Shown here in pieces: positions 27,900-35,998 of a stretch of DNA of 64,000 nucleotides. The stretch is from JAPHTQ01 sp050299175 (GTDB taxonomy: Bacteria > Pseudomonadota > Gammaproteobacteria > Thiohalomonadales > Thiohalomonadaceae): the NCBI GenBank assembly GCA_050299175.1, contig JBNKVM010000066.1, forward strand, positions 98,977 through 162,976, given 5' to 3'. Within the stretch, counting starts at the first letter, position 1. The number at the start of each line of letters is the position of its first letter. A program made the position numbers and the translations under genes. Below the pieces are notes generated by a model that was given only the letters and a program-made list of their open reading frames with translations, had not been told where the DNA came from and made no database searches.

Positions 27900-28893
27900 T
27901 GTAAATATCTGCTTTATAAGATTTTAAGTTTTCAGGATCCTCAAACCAGGAAATGGTTTCCATTAATCCCTTTTTGAATCCTTCGCGTTCGCCGAACTGT
28001 GGAGACCATCCTAAAAGTTCTCTGGCTTTCGTGTTGCTAGCGAAAAGCCGTTCAACTTCTGACTTTTCGGGGCGTAAGCGTGCTTCGTCAGTTTCTATTT
28101 CCAAATTGACCCCCATTATTTCGGCGATTAGATGCGCTGTCTCTCCAATCGATATTTCAAAGTTGCTTCCGAAATTAATTACTTCGCCAATGCCTTGAAC
28201 AGAATTTAGGGCAGCCATGAATGCATTCACAGTGTCTTGGACATAATTAAAATCGCGCGTTGGACTCACTGCGCCAAGTTTTATATTTCTCTTGCCGCTT
28301 TTAATTTGTGTAATGATTGTTGGTATTACCGCACGGGCTGACTGGCGGGGGCCGTATGTATTGAATGGGCGAGCAATTAACACGGGCAATCCGAACGAAG
28401 TGTAAAATGAATATGCCAGCTGATCTGCGGCTATCTTTGTCGCTGAATATGGCGATTGACCAGCCAAGGGATGGTCCTCTGTGATTGGAACAAATTGCGC
28501 AGTGCCGTAAACTTCGCTGGTCGATGTATGGATAATACGGTTGACTCCCACGGCACGAGCAGCCTGTAGTACATTTAAAGTACCTTTAATGTTTGTATCG
28601 ACATAAGTGTCTGGCGAATGGTAAGAAAATGGAATGGCAATCAACGCCGCGAGATGTAAAACAGCATCACACCCTATCATGGCTTCGCGAACCCCATTGG
28701 GGTCACGAATGTCGCCTGAAAAAACCTCAAACTGATTGGCTACGTCAGGTGCACAGTGATCCAGCCACCCCCAACTGTTGAATGAGTTATAGTGGACAAA
28801 AGCGCGAACAGAATAACCCCGACGTACTAGTGCCTCCGTCAAGTGGGAACCAATAAATCCATCCGCACCTGTAACAAGGACTTTTGATACCAT
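27892..28893 (-). CDS. LegB-like NAD-dependent sugar 4,6-dehydratase
   Basis: 333-residue extended SDR starting MVSKVLVTGADGFIGSHL; the segment FVHYNSFNSWGWLD after residue ~32 and TSTSEVYGTAQ are characteristic of the LegB group, which turns NDP-GlcNAc into the 4-keto-6-deoxy sugar. TSEVYG and YSATK give the catalytic residues. I start at the ATG preceded by a GGTTGGG stretch; the open frame extends 48 bases further without conserved sequence. LegC aminotransferase, LegH and LegG are absent from the operon, so legionaminic acid itself is doubtful. A 211-base gap lies between it and gmd; I see no reliable promoter there. Confidence 0.85.
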   Translation of the reverse strand: MVSKVLVTGADGFIGSHLTEALVRRGYSVRAFVHYNSFNSWGWLDHCAPDVANQFEVFSGDIRDPNGVREAMIGCDAVLHLAALIAIPFSYHSPDTYVDTNIKGTLNVLQAARAVGVNRIIHTSTSEVYGTAQFVPITEDHPLAGQSPYSATKIAADQLAYSFYTSFGLPVLIARPFNTYGPRQSARAVIPTIITQIKSGKRNIKLGAVSPTRDFNYVQDTVNAFMAALNSVQGIGEVINFGSNFEISIGETAHLIAEIMGVNLEIETDEARLRPEKSEVERLFASNTKARELLGWSPQFGEREGFKKGLMETISWFEDPENLKSYKADIYNV

Positions 28894-29104
28894 ATCCCAA
28901 CCTTTATGTTTAACAGCTAACAAACCTATGTCGGTATTCAAGACTTCAATGACGACACAAATTCAATCCCTGGATTAAATCAGTAATGCAATGTTGCGGG
29001 TTAGATGTATGCGTCGTTTTAAGTCTTTCTTGACAGCCTTTCTTGTTTCCAATAATGAAACTTTTAAAAATCAAAAACTTTATGTTGCAAATGTAGAGTC
29101 AATC

Positions 29105-30211
29105 TTATTCGTGGTAATCCATGTGCTTATAGCCATGCTTTTTGATCAACTCGTCGCGTTCTGCTGCCTTAAGATCCTCGCAAACCATCTCTGCGACTAG
29201 TTCACTGAAACTGATCTTGGGTGTCCAACCAAGTTTGGCTCTGGCCTTGGAGGCATCGCCTAACAATGTTTCGACCTCCGTCGGTCTGAAGTAGCGTTCG
29301 TCCACTCGAACGATGGCGCGACATCCATTGATATCATCGTCAATAAATCCCACTTCATCGATACCTTTACCTTTCCATGTTATTTTCATGCCAAGCTCTA
29401 TGGCGGCGGCATCAACGAAATCGCGAACGCTATACTGTACACCGGTGGCGATTGCAAAGTCCTCCGGATTATCCTGCTGTAGCATGAGCCATTGCATCTC
29501 TACGTAATCTTTGGCGTGCCCCCAGTCACGCTTGGCATCCAGGTTTCCTAAATAGAGAGTTTCCTGCAGGCCAAGCTTAATGCGGGCAAGAGCACGAGTA
29601 ATTTTTCGAGTAACAAAGGTTTCACCGCGAATGGGGGATTCGTGATTGAAAAGGATGCCATTACATGCGTATATTCCATATGCTTCTCGATAGTTGACGG
29701 TGATCCAATACGCATAGAGCTTGGCCACCGCATAGGGTGAGCGTGGGTAAAAAGGAGTGCTTTCCTTCTGGGGGATTTCCTGGACCTTGCCAAAAAGCTC
29801 TGAGGTAGATGCTTGATAGAAGCGAGTCTTTTTTTGTAGTCCTAAAATACGAATTGCTTCGAGAATACGCAGAGCGCCTAGGGCGTCAGAATTTGCTGTG
29901 TACTCGGGTTCTTCAAAGCTCACCGCCACATGGCTCTGTGCGGCAAGGTTGTAGATTTCATCAGGCTGCGTCTGCTGGATTATACGAATCAGGCTTGAAC
30001 TATCTGTCAGATCGCCGTGGTGGAGGAAAAAACGAACCTCCTTCTCGTGGCGGTCGCGGTAAAGATGATCGATACGGTCGGTGTTAAATAGACTAGTTCG
30101 ACGTTTGATACCATGAACAATGTATCCTTTATTTAACAAAAATTCGGCAAGATACGCGCCGTCCTGGCCAGTAATGCCGGTGATGAGTGCGACTTTTGGT
30201 TGTTCTGACAT
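29105..30211 (-). CDS. gmd: GDP-mannose 4,6-dehydratase
   Basis: First step of GDP-L-fucose synthesis: GDP-mannose to GDP-4-keto-6-deoxymannose. The 368-residue protein shows ITGITGQDGAYL, GIKRRTSLFNTDRIDHLY, the STSELFGKVQE catalytic segment and YAVAKLY. I use the start MSEQPK preceded by a GGAAGT at proper spacing, 16 bases after the fcl stop; an upstream start inside fcl lacks support. Immediately downstream of fcl, manC and manB. Confidence 0.97.
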   Translation of the reverse strand: MSEQPKVALITGITGQDGAYLAEFLLNKGYIVHGIKRRTSLFNTDRIDHLYRDRHEKEVRFFLHHGDLTDSSSLIRIIQQTQPDEIYNLAAQSHVAVSFEEPEYTANSDALGALRILEAIRILGLQKKTRFYQASTSELFGKVQEIPQKESTPFYPRSPYAVAKLYAYWITVNYREAYGIYACNGILFNHESPIRGETFVTRKITRALARIKLGLQETLYLGNLDAKRDWGHAKDYVEMQWLMLQQDNPEDFAIATGVQYSVRDFVDAAAIELGMKITWKGKGIDEVGFIDDDINGCRAIVRVDERYFRPTEVETLLGDASKARAKLGWTPKISFSELVAEMVCEDLKAAERDELIKKHGYKHMDYHE

Positions 30212-30227
30212 GGTGTAATAACTTCCT

Positions 30228-31205
30228 TTATGCACGAAGTGATGCGGTTTTCAAAAAATCCTGATAAGCAAGCGCCAGGCCTTCTTTCAATCCGACTTTG
30301 GCTTTCCAGCCGAGAGCCTTGAGTCGTGAACTATCCATTAGCTTGCGAGGAGCACCATCCGGTTTACTGACATCGTATTCAATTTCACCTTGGTAACGAA
30401 CGGTTTCACCAATAGCGCTCGCGAGTTCTCGAATGGTAATGTCCTGCTCGCAGCCAACATTGATGTGACTTAACATAGGCTGAGTATGCTCACAGTAAAT
30501 AGAATTTTCCAAATTCATGACATAGACACTAGCTGCAGCCATGTCATCAACATAAAGAAATTCTCGTCGTGGATTACCCGTACCCCAGATGGTGACGGTC
30601 GGTGCTTTACTTTCCATAGCTTCATGGAATCGGCGGATTAATGCAGGTATGACATGGGAATTTTCAGGGTGATAATTGTCGCCAGGGCCATAGAGGTTTG
30701 TTGGCATGACACTTCGGTAGTCAATCCCGTGGCTTTTCCCATACTGGCGATTGTAACTTTCGCATAATTTTATTCCTGCTATCTTGGCGATAGCATAAGG
30801 TTCGTTTGTTGGCTCAAGTGTTCCAGTAAGCAGCGCATCCTCGCGCATTGGTTGCTGAGCAAGCCTTGGATAAATGCAACTTGATCCCAAAAAGAGTAAT
30901 TTTTTTACGCCTGTCCTAAATGCCGCGTCAACAATGTTGGCCTGAATCATTAGGTTTTTGTAGATGAATTCTGCCGGGTAGGTGTTATTAGCATGGATGC
31001 CACCCACTTTCGCTGCAGCCAAGTAAACTTGTTCAGGCCTTTCGGTTGCGAAAAAGGTACGGACGGCGAGTTGGTCGGTAAGGTCAAGCTCCGCGTGGGT
31101 ACGTGTAATGATGTTGTTCTGTCTCTGCTGCTCCAAGGCTCGGATGATCGCTGAGCCAACCATTCCTCTATGACCCGCCACATATATTCTGGTTTCTGTA
31201 TTCAT
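30228..31205 (-). CDS. fcl: GDP-L-fucose synthase
   Basis: Epimerase-reductase that converts the Gmd product to GDP-L-fucose with NADPH. The 325-residue protein has GHRGMVGSAI, the GSSCIYP segment and YAIAKIAG (catalytic Tyr/Lys), with HVIPALIRRFH and GTGNPRREFLYVDD as in WcaG. It overlaps manC by four bases (ATGA). Confidence 0.97.
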   Translation of the reverse strand: MNTETRIYVAGHRGMVGSAIIRALEQQRQNNIITRTHAELDLTDQLAVRTFFATERPEQVYLAAAKVGGIHANNTYPAEFIYKNLMIQANIVDAAFRTGVKKLLFLGSSCIYPRLAQQPMREDALLTGTLEPTNEPYAIAKIAGIKLCESYNRQYGKSHGIDYRSVMPTNLYGPGDNYHPENSHVIPALIRRFHEAMESKAPTVTIWGTGNPRREFLYVDDMAAASVYVMNLENSIYCEHTQPMLSHINVGCEQDITIRELASAIGETVRYQGEIEYDVSKPDGAPRKLMDSSRLKALGWKAKVGLKEGLALAYQDFLKTASLRA

Positions 31206-32707
31206 TTTTCGCTGCGCCCGTAGTTGTCTTCAAAACGGACGATGTCGTCCTCACCCAAATAGTTGCCTGATTGAACCTCAATGATCTCCAGTGGAGTGGT
31301 TCCGGGATTGGCGAGACGATGGGTTTCGCCCAATGGGATATATGTAGACTGGTTTTCGCTAAGCAGGATTTTTTTGTTACCGTTGGTAATTTCGGCAGTC
31401 CCAGTTACAACAATCCAATGCTCAGCACGATGATGGTGCTTTTGCAGGCTTAGGCTAGCCTTCGGTTTGACCTGAATGCGTTTAACCTTGAATCGCTCAC
31501 CTTCGTCAATACTGTCGTACCAACCCCAAGGCCGGTGTACCTTACGGTGTAGGGTATGTTCCTCGCGTTTTTGTCGGCTGAGTGAATTAACGATGTGTTT
31601 GACATCTTGGCTGCGGGATTTATCGGCCACAAGAACGGCGTCTGGCGTCTCGATGACAACTATCTCTTCCACACCCACCAAGCTGACTAGACGACTGCTG
31701 GCATGAACCAGGGTATTGCGGCTTTCGGTGGTCAGCACGTCGCCATGGTGGGCGTTGCCAGCTTCGTCCTTAGGTAGCATATTCCATACGGCATCCCAGG
31801 CACCAAGATCGTTCCAGCATGCATCAAGGGGAATCATCCGGATAGGTGCAAGGGGAAAGTGCGCTGCTGCGCTACTGCAAGGCTCAAGCACAGCATAATC
31901 AACTGACTCTGATGGGATTGCAGCGAATTCATCTCTACCTGGCCTTACGAACTGCATATCTACTGTGCGTTTGAGCCAGGCTGTACGTGTGGCGTCGAGG
32001 ATATCTGGACGGAATTGTTTAAGTGCCTTCAGCCAGACCGAGGCTTTGAGCACAAACATGCCGGCATTCCAATAATAGTTGTCAGCGCTTAGATAACTGT
32101 TGGCGGTTTCTTGGTCGGGTTTTTCGGTGAACTCAGCTACTTCGAGAGTTGGTAGTTGGCAATTGGCAGGTGGTAACTCGTTTTCTGATGGCTGAGGGTT
32201 AATGGCTGACGACTTGGCTGTTTTGATGTAGCCATATCCAGTTTCAGGACGGTCAGGGGTAATCCCAAGGATCACGATGGAGCCAGTATCTGCTTCGGTG
32301 ATGGCTGTCTGCATAGCTTCTGTGAATGCACTTTGATTTCCCACTGTCTGGTCTGCCGGTGTGACGACGAGGATAGGATCATCACCGCTTTCTAGCGCGG
32401 CTAGTGCAGCGAGGGTAAGCGCAGGGGCTGTATTGCGGCCGGTTGGTTCCAGCAGTGCTACGCCAAGGTCGATACCAACCTCGCGCAACTGTTCCAAGGC
32501 CAGGAAACGATGCTCTTCATTACTAACAATGTAGGGTGCCGAAACTTGGATTTCTCCATTTCCTATAGCATCCAGTCGTTTTGCGGCTTGCTGAAACAGG
32601 CTTTCATTGCCGGTTAGGCAAAGGAATTGCTTTGGGAAACCCGTACGTGACAGAGGCCATAGGCGTGTGCCAGAGCCGCCACAGAGAATAACGGGGGTTA
32701 TCTTCAC
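31202..32707 (-). CDS. manC: mannose-1-phosphate guanylyltransferase/mannose-6-phosphate isomerase
   Basis: Bifunctional 501-residue enzyme: N-terminal nucleotidyltransferase (CGGSGTRLWPLSR at ~9-21, FTEKPD), C-terminal cupin isomerase (RPWGWYDSIDEGERFKVKRI, KHHHRAEHWIVV, ETHRLANPG). It supplies mannose-6-phosphate and GDP-mannose for gmd/fcl. An in-frame stretch of about 24 residues (~166-189), rich in Pro, Asn and Gln, sits where family members have only a short loop and is described separately as a probable repeat insertion. Overlaps fcl and manB by four bases each. Confidence 0.96.
   Translation of the reverse strand: MKITPVILCGGSGTRLWPLSRTGFPKQFLCLTGNESLFQQAAKRLDAIGNGEIQVSAPYIVSNEEHRFLALEQLREVGIDLGVALLEPTGRNTAPALTLAALAALESGDDPILVVTPADQTVGNQSAFTEAMQTAITEADTGSIVILGITPDRPETGYGYIKTAKSSAINPQPSENELPPANCQLPTLEVAEFTEKPDQETANSYLSADNYYWNAGMFVLKASVWLKALKQFRPDILDATRTAWLKRTVDMQFVRPGRDEFAAIPSESVDYAVLEPCSSAAAHFPLAPIRMIPLDACWNDLGAWDAVWNMLPKDEAGNAHHGDVLTTESRNTLVHASSRLVSLVGVEEIVVIETPDAVLVADKSRSQDVKHIVNSLSRQKREEHTLHRKVHRPWGWYDSIDEGERFKVKRIQVKPKASLSLQKHHHRAEHWIVVTGTAEITNGNKKILLSENQSTYIPLGETHRLANPGTTPLEIIEVQSGNYLGEDDIVRFEDNYGRSEK
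32144..32212 (-). repeat. probable dispersed-repeat insertion inside manC
   Basis: On the coding strand the segment contains two copies of TCAGCCAT close together and then a run of related short units (TGCCAAT, TGCCAACT, ACCAACT). This is low-complexity, heptamer-like sequence quite unlike the surrounding gene, but the reading frame is kept, adding about 24 residues in a surface loop between the guanylyltransferase strands. I infer an inserted copy of a genome-wide repeat; other copies were not seen in this window. Confidence 0.5.
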
Positions 32708-34080
32708 GAAAACTGCTCCATCAGTTGCTCAATCTCACGAACACGCATCGCCACAATTTCTGTATTACTGCGCGTCTCGACGTTGAGACGCAACAGCGGT
32801 TCTGTATTGGAGGCACGCAGATTCATGCGCCAGTCGGCGAATTCCATGCTAATACCATCAGTGCGGTCGATTATTGGGTTATCTGCCTGAAAATATGCTT
32901 CTACCTTGTGCATCATGTCTATGCTATTTGCTACGCAATAGTTGATTTCCCCACTACAGGGAAATGCAACCTCCCTGTCGCCGACTAGGCTGGATAGCGA
33001 TTTGCCGGTTGTGCTGAGCAGTTCTGCTACGAGTAGCCATGGAATCATGCCACTGTCACAGTAGGCGAAGTCTCTGAAGTAGTGATGGGCGCTCATTTCG
33101 CCGCCGTAGATAGCGTTTTCTTGGCGCATCCTTTCTTTAATAAAAGCGTGGCCCGTTTTGCTCTGAATCGGAATACCTTCATTATTGTTGACGATGTCAA
33201 TGGTGTTCCAGGTAAGGCGTGGGTCGTGGATGATCTTCTCGCCAGGGTGCTTGGAAAGAAAAGCCTCAGCCAACAGGCCAACGATGTAGTAACCTTCTAT
33301 GAACTTGCCTTTTTCGTCGAACAGGAAGCAGCGGTCAAAATCACCATCCCAGGCGATACCCATGTCTGCAGAGTTTGCTATGACTGCATCGGCTGTGGCG
33401 GAGCGGTTCTCGGGCAACAGAGGGTTAGGGATACCGTTGGGAAAGTTACCATCTGGCTCATGATGTATTTTGATGAAGTCAATTGGTACCGCGTGCTCGA
33501 TAAAACGCTGCTCAAGCGAGTCAATAATATGACCGGCAGCACCGTTGCCTGCATTTACGACCAGCTTCAGCGGCTTGATACGGGCTGGCTCGATGAAACC
33601 CAGCAGGTGGTCAATATAGTCATCAAGAATCGATTGGCGAGCGAGCGTACCCCGCTGCCTCACAGGCGGGAAATCGCTTCTTTCCGCCAAGCGCTGTATA
33701 TCCCGCAGGCCGGTATCGCCACTAATAGGCTGAGCACCTTGGCGCACGAGCTTCATCCCGTTGTAATCCATGGGGTTGTGACTAGCTGTAATCTCAATGC
33801 CACCGTCAACATCAAGATGGAACGCTGCGAAGTAGACTTCTTCGGTACCAACTAGTCCGATATCAATGACATCAACACCCGCGTCCATCAGTCCTTCCGC
33901 TACAGCTTGTTTGAGCGATTCGCTTGAGGGACGCACATCGGAACCTACCACCACACGGCGGGGCTTGAGATACTTTCCGTAGGCGCGCCCGATGCGCCAA
34001 GCTATTGATTCATTCAGTTCACTACCGAGTCGACCACGAATGTCGTAAGCCTTGAAACAAGAAAGTTCCCGCTCCTTCAT
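32704..34080 (-). CDS. manB: phosphomannomutase/phosphoglucomutase
   Basis: Converts mannose-6-phosphate to mannose-1-phosphate for ManC. The 458-residue protein has the four-domain layout of the family: the phosphoserine loop ITASHNPMDYNGMK (~97-110), the metal loop DGDFDRC (~239-245), the sugar-binding GGEMSAHHYF and the C-terminal phosphate-binding RASNTEPLLR. Overlaps manC and the upstream regulator gene by four bases (ATGA). Confidence 0.96.
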   Translation of the reverse strand: MKERELSCFKAYDIRGRLGSELNESIAWRIGRAYGKYLKPRRVVVGSDVRPSSESLKQAVAEGLMDAGVDVIDIGLVGTEEVYFAAFHLDVDGGIEITASHNPMDYNGMKLVRQGAQPISGDTGLRDIQRLAERSDFPPVRQRGTLARQSILDDYIDHLLGFIEPARIKPLKLVVNAGNGAAGHIIDSLEQRFIEHAVPIDFIKIHHEPDGNFPNGIPNPLLPENRSATADAVIANSADMGIAWDGDFDRCFLFDEKGKFIEGYYIVGLLAEAFLSKHPGEKIIHDPRLTWNTIDIVNNNEGIPIQSKTGHAFIKERMRQENAIYGGEMSAHHYFRDFAYCDSGMIPWLLVAELLSTTGKSLSSLVGDREVAFPCSGEINYCVANSIDMMHKVEAYFQADNPIIDRTDGISMEFADWRMNLRASNTEPLLRLNVETRSNTEIVAMRVREIEQLMEQFS

Positions 34081-34445
34081 GATCGGGACTGTTCTCTAAG
34101 CGGTTGCGATGCAGGCATCTCCTTGATCTCCTTCTCCAGCGCTTCAATCTCTGCTTTCAGCACCTCGTACTCCTCCATTTTTCGTTTCAGGAACTGGGTG
34201 GTAAGCGCCGTCTTCTCGGTTATGCCTTTGGGGGTGAGCAAGTAGGCATAACCCATTTTGTTATCGCTGTTTCGGAAATTCCTGATCTTGACCAGTCCCT
34301 TGCTTGCCAGGGCTCGCAGGCAATAGTTGGTGCCGCCAAGGCTGATACCGAGGGCCTCAGCGACTTGGCGTTGAGTTATGTCCGGGGTTTCCTGGAGGAG
34401 GCGTAATACCCGAAACCTTGTGTCTTCTTTTGAGTTGATGCTCAT
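34077..34445 (-). CDS. small MarR-type EPS-associated transcriptional regulator
   Basis: 122-residue protein with a winged-helix domain: ITQRQVAEALGISLGGTNYCLRAL (~23-46) is the helix-turn-helix, followed by a wing and a C-terminal coiled coil of Lys/Glu-rich helix (~88-112). It matches the small MarR family regulators often found as the first gene of exopolysaccharide operons. No Shine-Dalgarno sequence precedes its ATG, and an ops element lies 62 nt upstream, so translation may depend on the RfaH-like factor (inference). Overlaps manB by four bases. Confidence 0.88.
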   Translation of the reverse strand: MSINSKEDTRFRVLRLLQETPDITQRQVAEALGISLGGTNYCLRALASKGLVKIRNFRNSDNKMGYAYLLTPKGITEKTALTTQFLKRKMEEYEVLKAEIEALEKEIKEMPASQPLREQSRS

Positions 34446-34506
34446 TAGTTATGTAGTTTTTGTGGGTGGTTCTTAAAACTGATGGTGGCAAACCGCCAAT
34501 TTCAGG

Positions 34507-34518
34507 CACGCTACCGCC
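34507..34518 (-). promoter_or_regulatory. ops element in operon leader
   Basis: The minus strand reads GGCGGTAGCGTG, identical to the operon polarity suppressor site that pauses RNA polymerase and recruits RfaH in enterobacteria. It lies 62 nt upstream of the first gene of the 28-kb polysaccharide operon, in the untranslated leader and in the right orientation, and an RfaH/NusG-like gene is 0.8 kb away. Chance occurrence of a perfect 12-mer at this place is unlikely. Confidence 0.9.
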
Positions 34519-35335
34519 AGGGCATGCAACCGGTGCAACCCAGAGTAAACGTTTTATTGTGGCTGGAGCGAGCAGTCCCTGCTCACGTATAGCTGTCTGT
34601 TCAAGCGTGAACATACTGCAGGTCCAAGGGAACGAGGTCAAGTCATTTCTCTTTTCAAGTTGGCGGAATGAGTTACGATTTTGACATTCATGAATTGCCG
34701 TGAGCAGATTACGGCTATTGTCAACGATTTATAAGTCTTTTACCGACTTGGGGGCGGGCTGGCTAAATCTGAATAGCCTTCTGAGAAAGAGAGGATGGGC
34801 AGTTCTCGTTGCCCGAAGGGTGTTATGTCGTGGCAGTATCATTGGAAGTCATTGTGGATGATTGGTAGCCTGCTATCCTCCTTAATCGGTGTAAAATGTA
34901 GTGTCCAATGGCTGTAAGGCGCGGATCATCGTGCAATTTACCTGGCGGAGAAGTGATGTGCATTATTTAATTTTACGGGCTGCACCCTTTTGAGGCTTGA
35001 TGGCTTAGCTTAGGCCAGCTTCTCTGGCAAGGGCCGCTGGTAATTGCGTTCGTAATCATCTATATCACTCACTTGAGGTGTATAGAGATGATACGACCGC
35101 CGAATCTCGAAAAATAAGGAACTAATTGTGGCGTCAGAGCGTTAGTAATTTTGTCTACAAAGACTACAGTGCCTTTAAGGTTTTCTCTAACGGGGCTAGT
35201 TAATACAATTTGAATCGATGTCCATGGTTTTGCTTTTTGCATTGATAGCGCCATGCGCGTTATGTTTATCGGCATCATCTTATTGATAATAAAGACTATT
35301 TTAGTGTTTTGCGGCAAAAATGAAGGGAGCATTGG
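34519..35335. other. non-coding divergent regulatory region
   Basis: About 0.8 kb between the ops element and the rfaH-like gene without a convincing gene. Small open frames on both strands (longest 91 codons on the minus strand, 35069-35344) show no family resemblance. It must carry the promoters of the polysaccharide operon and of the rfaH-like gene. A TTGACA occurs on the minus strand at 34724-34719 and another on the plus strand at 34681-34686, but neither has a good -10 at normal spacing, so I do not assign start sites. Confidence 0.6.
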
Positions 35336-35839
35336 ATGAGTCAATCTTGCCGATGGTTGGTTGTGATGACCAAACCAAAAATGGAAGAAGAGGCAAAAGA
35401 GCAGCTGATTCGACAGGGATTCGAGGTATATTTGCCTCTATGGGTAGAGTTGAGACAGCGGCAGGGCACTTGGCAAAAAGTGCGGTCACCGATGTTTTCG
35501 CGCTATTTATTTGTACGACCCAGTTACCAGGAGCAGTCACTGGCATCAATTCGTTCGACACGAGGTGTGAGCCAGTTGGTTCGTTTTGGCACGGAGCCTG
35601 CGTGGGCGGGCGATGGGCTTATCAGTGAGATCCGCCAGCTTGAACAGAGCCGAAATGAAGTAGGGCAGGGGCTGACTCCGTTTAAGAGGGGGGACCAAGT
35701 TCAAGTCATGGATGGTCCATTTAAAGGGGTTTCCTTCGAGGTATTCTCGTGCGATCGGCAACGTGTCATTTTGTTGCTTCAGGTGCTTGGCAAGACGCAG
35801 CAGCTCGAGTTTGAGGCAAGTGCCTGTCGGGTGAAGTGA
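35336..35839 (+). CDS. rfaH: RfaH/NusG-like transcription antiterminator
   Basis: 167-residue NusG paralogue: N-terminal NGN domain (WLVVMTKPKMEEEAKEQL at 7-24, MFSRYLFVR, the TRGVSQLVRFG segment) and a C-terminal KOW domain (FKRGDQVQVMDGPFKG, ~116-131). The size and the divergent position beside a polysaccharide operon carrying ops fit a specialised RfaH that loads on RNA polymerase at ops and prevents premature termination along the 28-kb transcript. AAGGGAG lies just upstream of the ATG. NusG itself can be excluded because it sits in the secE-rpl region. Confidence 0.9.
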   Translation: MSQSCRWLVVMTKPKMEEEAKEQLIRQGFEVYLPLWVELRQRQGTWQKVRSPMFSRYLFVRPSYQEQSLASIRSTRGVSQLVRFGTEPAWAGDGLISEIRQLEQSRNEVGQGLTPFKRGDQVQVMDGPFKGVSFEVFSCDRQRVILLLQVLGKTQQLEFEASACRVK

Positions 35840-35872
35840 CCACCATGTGTAGTAGTTAAAACTTGATCTGAC

Positions 35873-35921
35873 AGATTACCGATTTATTAGGTTTTTTCAC
35901 CCAAATCAAAACAGGTAATCT
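35873..35921. repeat. inverted repeat downstream of rfaH
   Basis: AGATTACC (35873-35880) is repeated inverted as GGTAATCT (35914-35921) around a 33-base AT-rich loop, in the gap between two convergent genes. It is perfect over eight bases on each arm. It could be a weak terminator or a remnant of an insertion element; there is no T-run directly after either arm. Confidence 0.4.
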
Positions 35922-35998
35922 TCCCTCTTTTAGGTATGCATGGCGTGTCGTCACCAGAGACTATTTTGCTGTATTTGACCATATAGACTGCCTGATTT

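Noticed and set aside
28991..29200. 69-codon plus-strand frame between legB and gmd
   Set aside because: Its second half is antisense to gmd, and there is no ribosome-binding site or family resemblance.
35069..35344. 91-codon minus-strand frame in the regulatory region
   Set aside because: No ribosome-binding site, no recognisable motif, and it overlaps the rfaH start.
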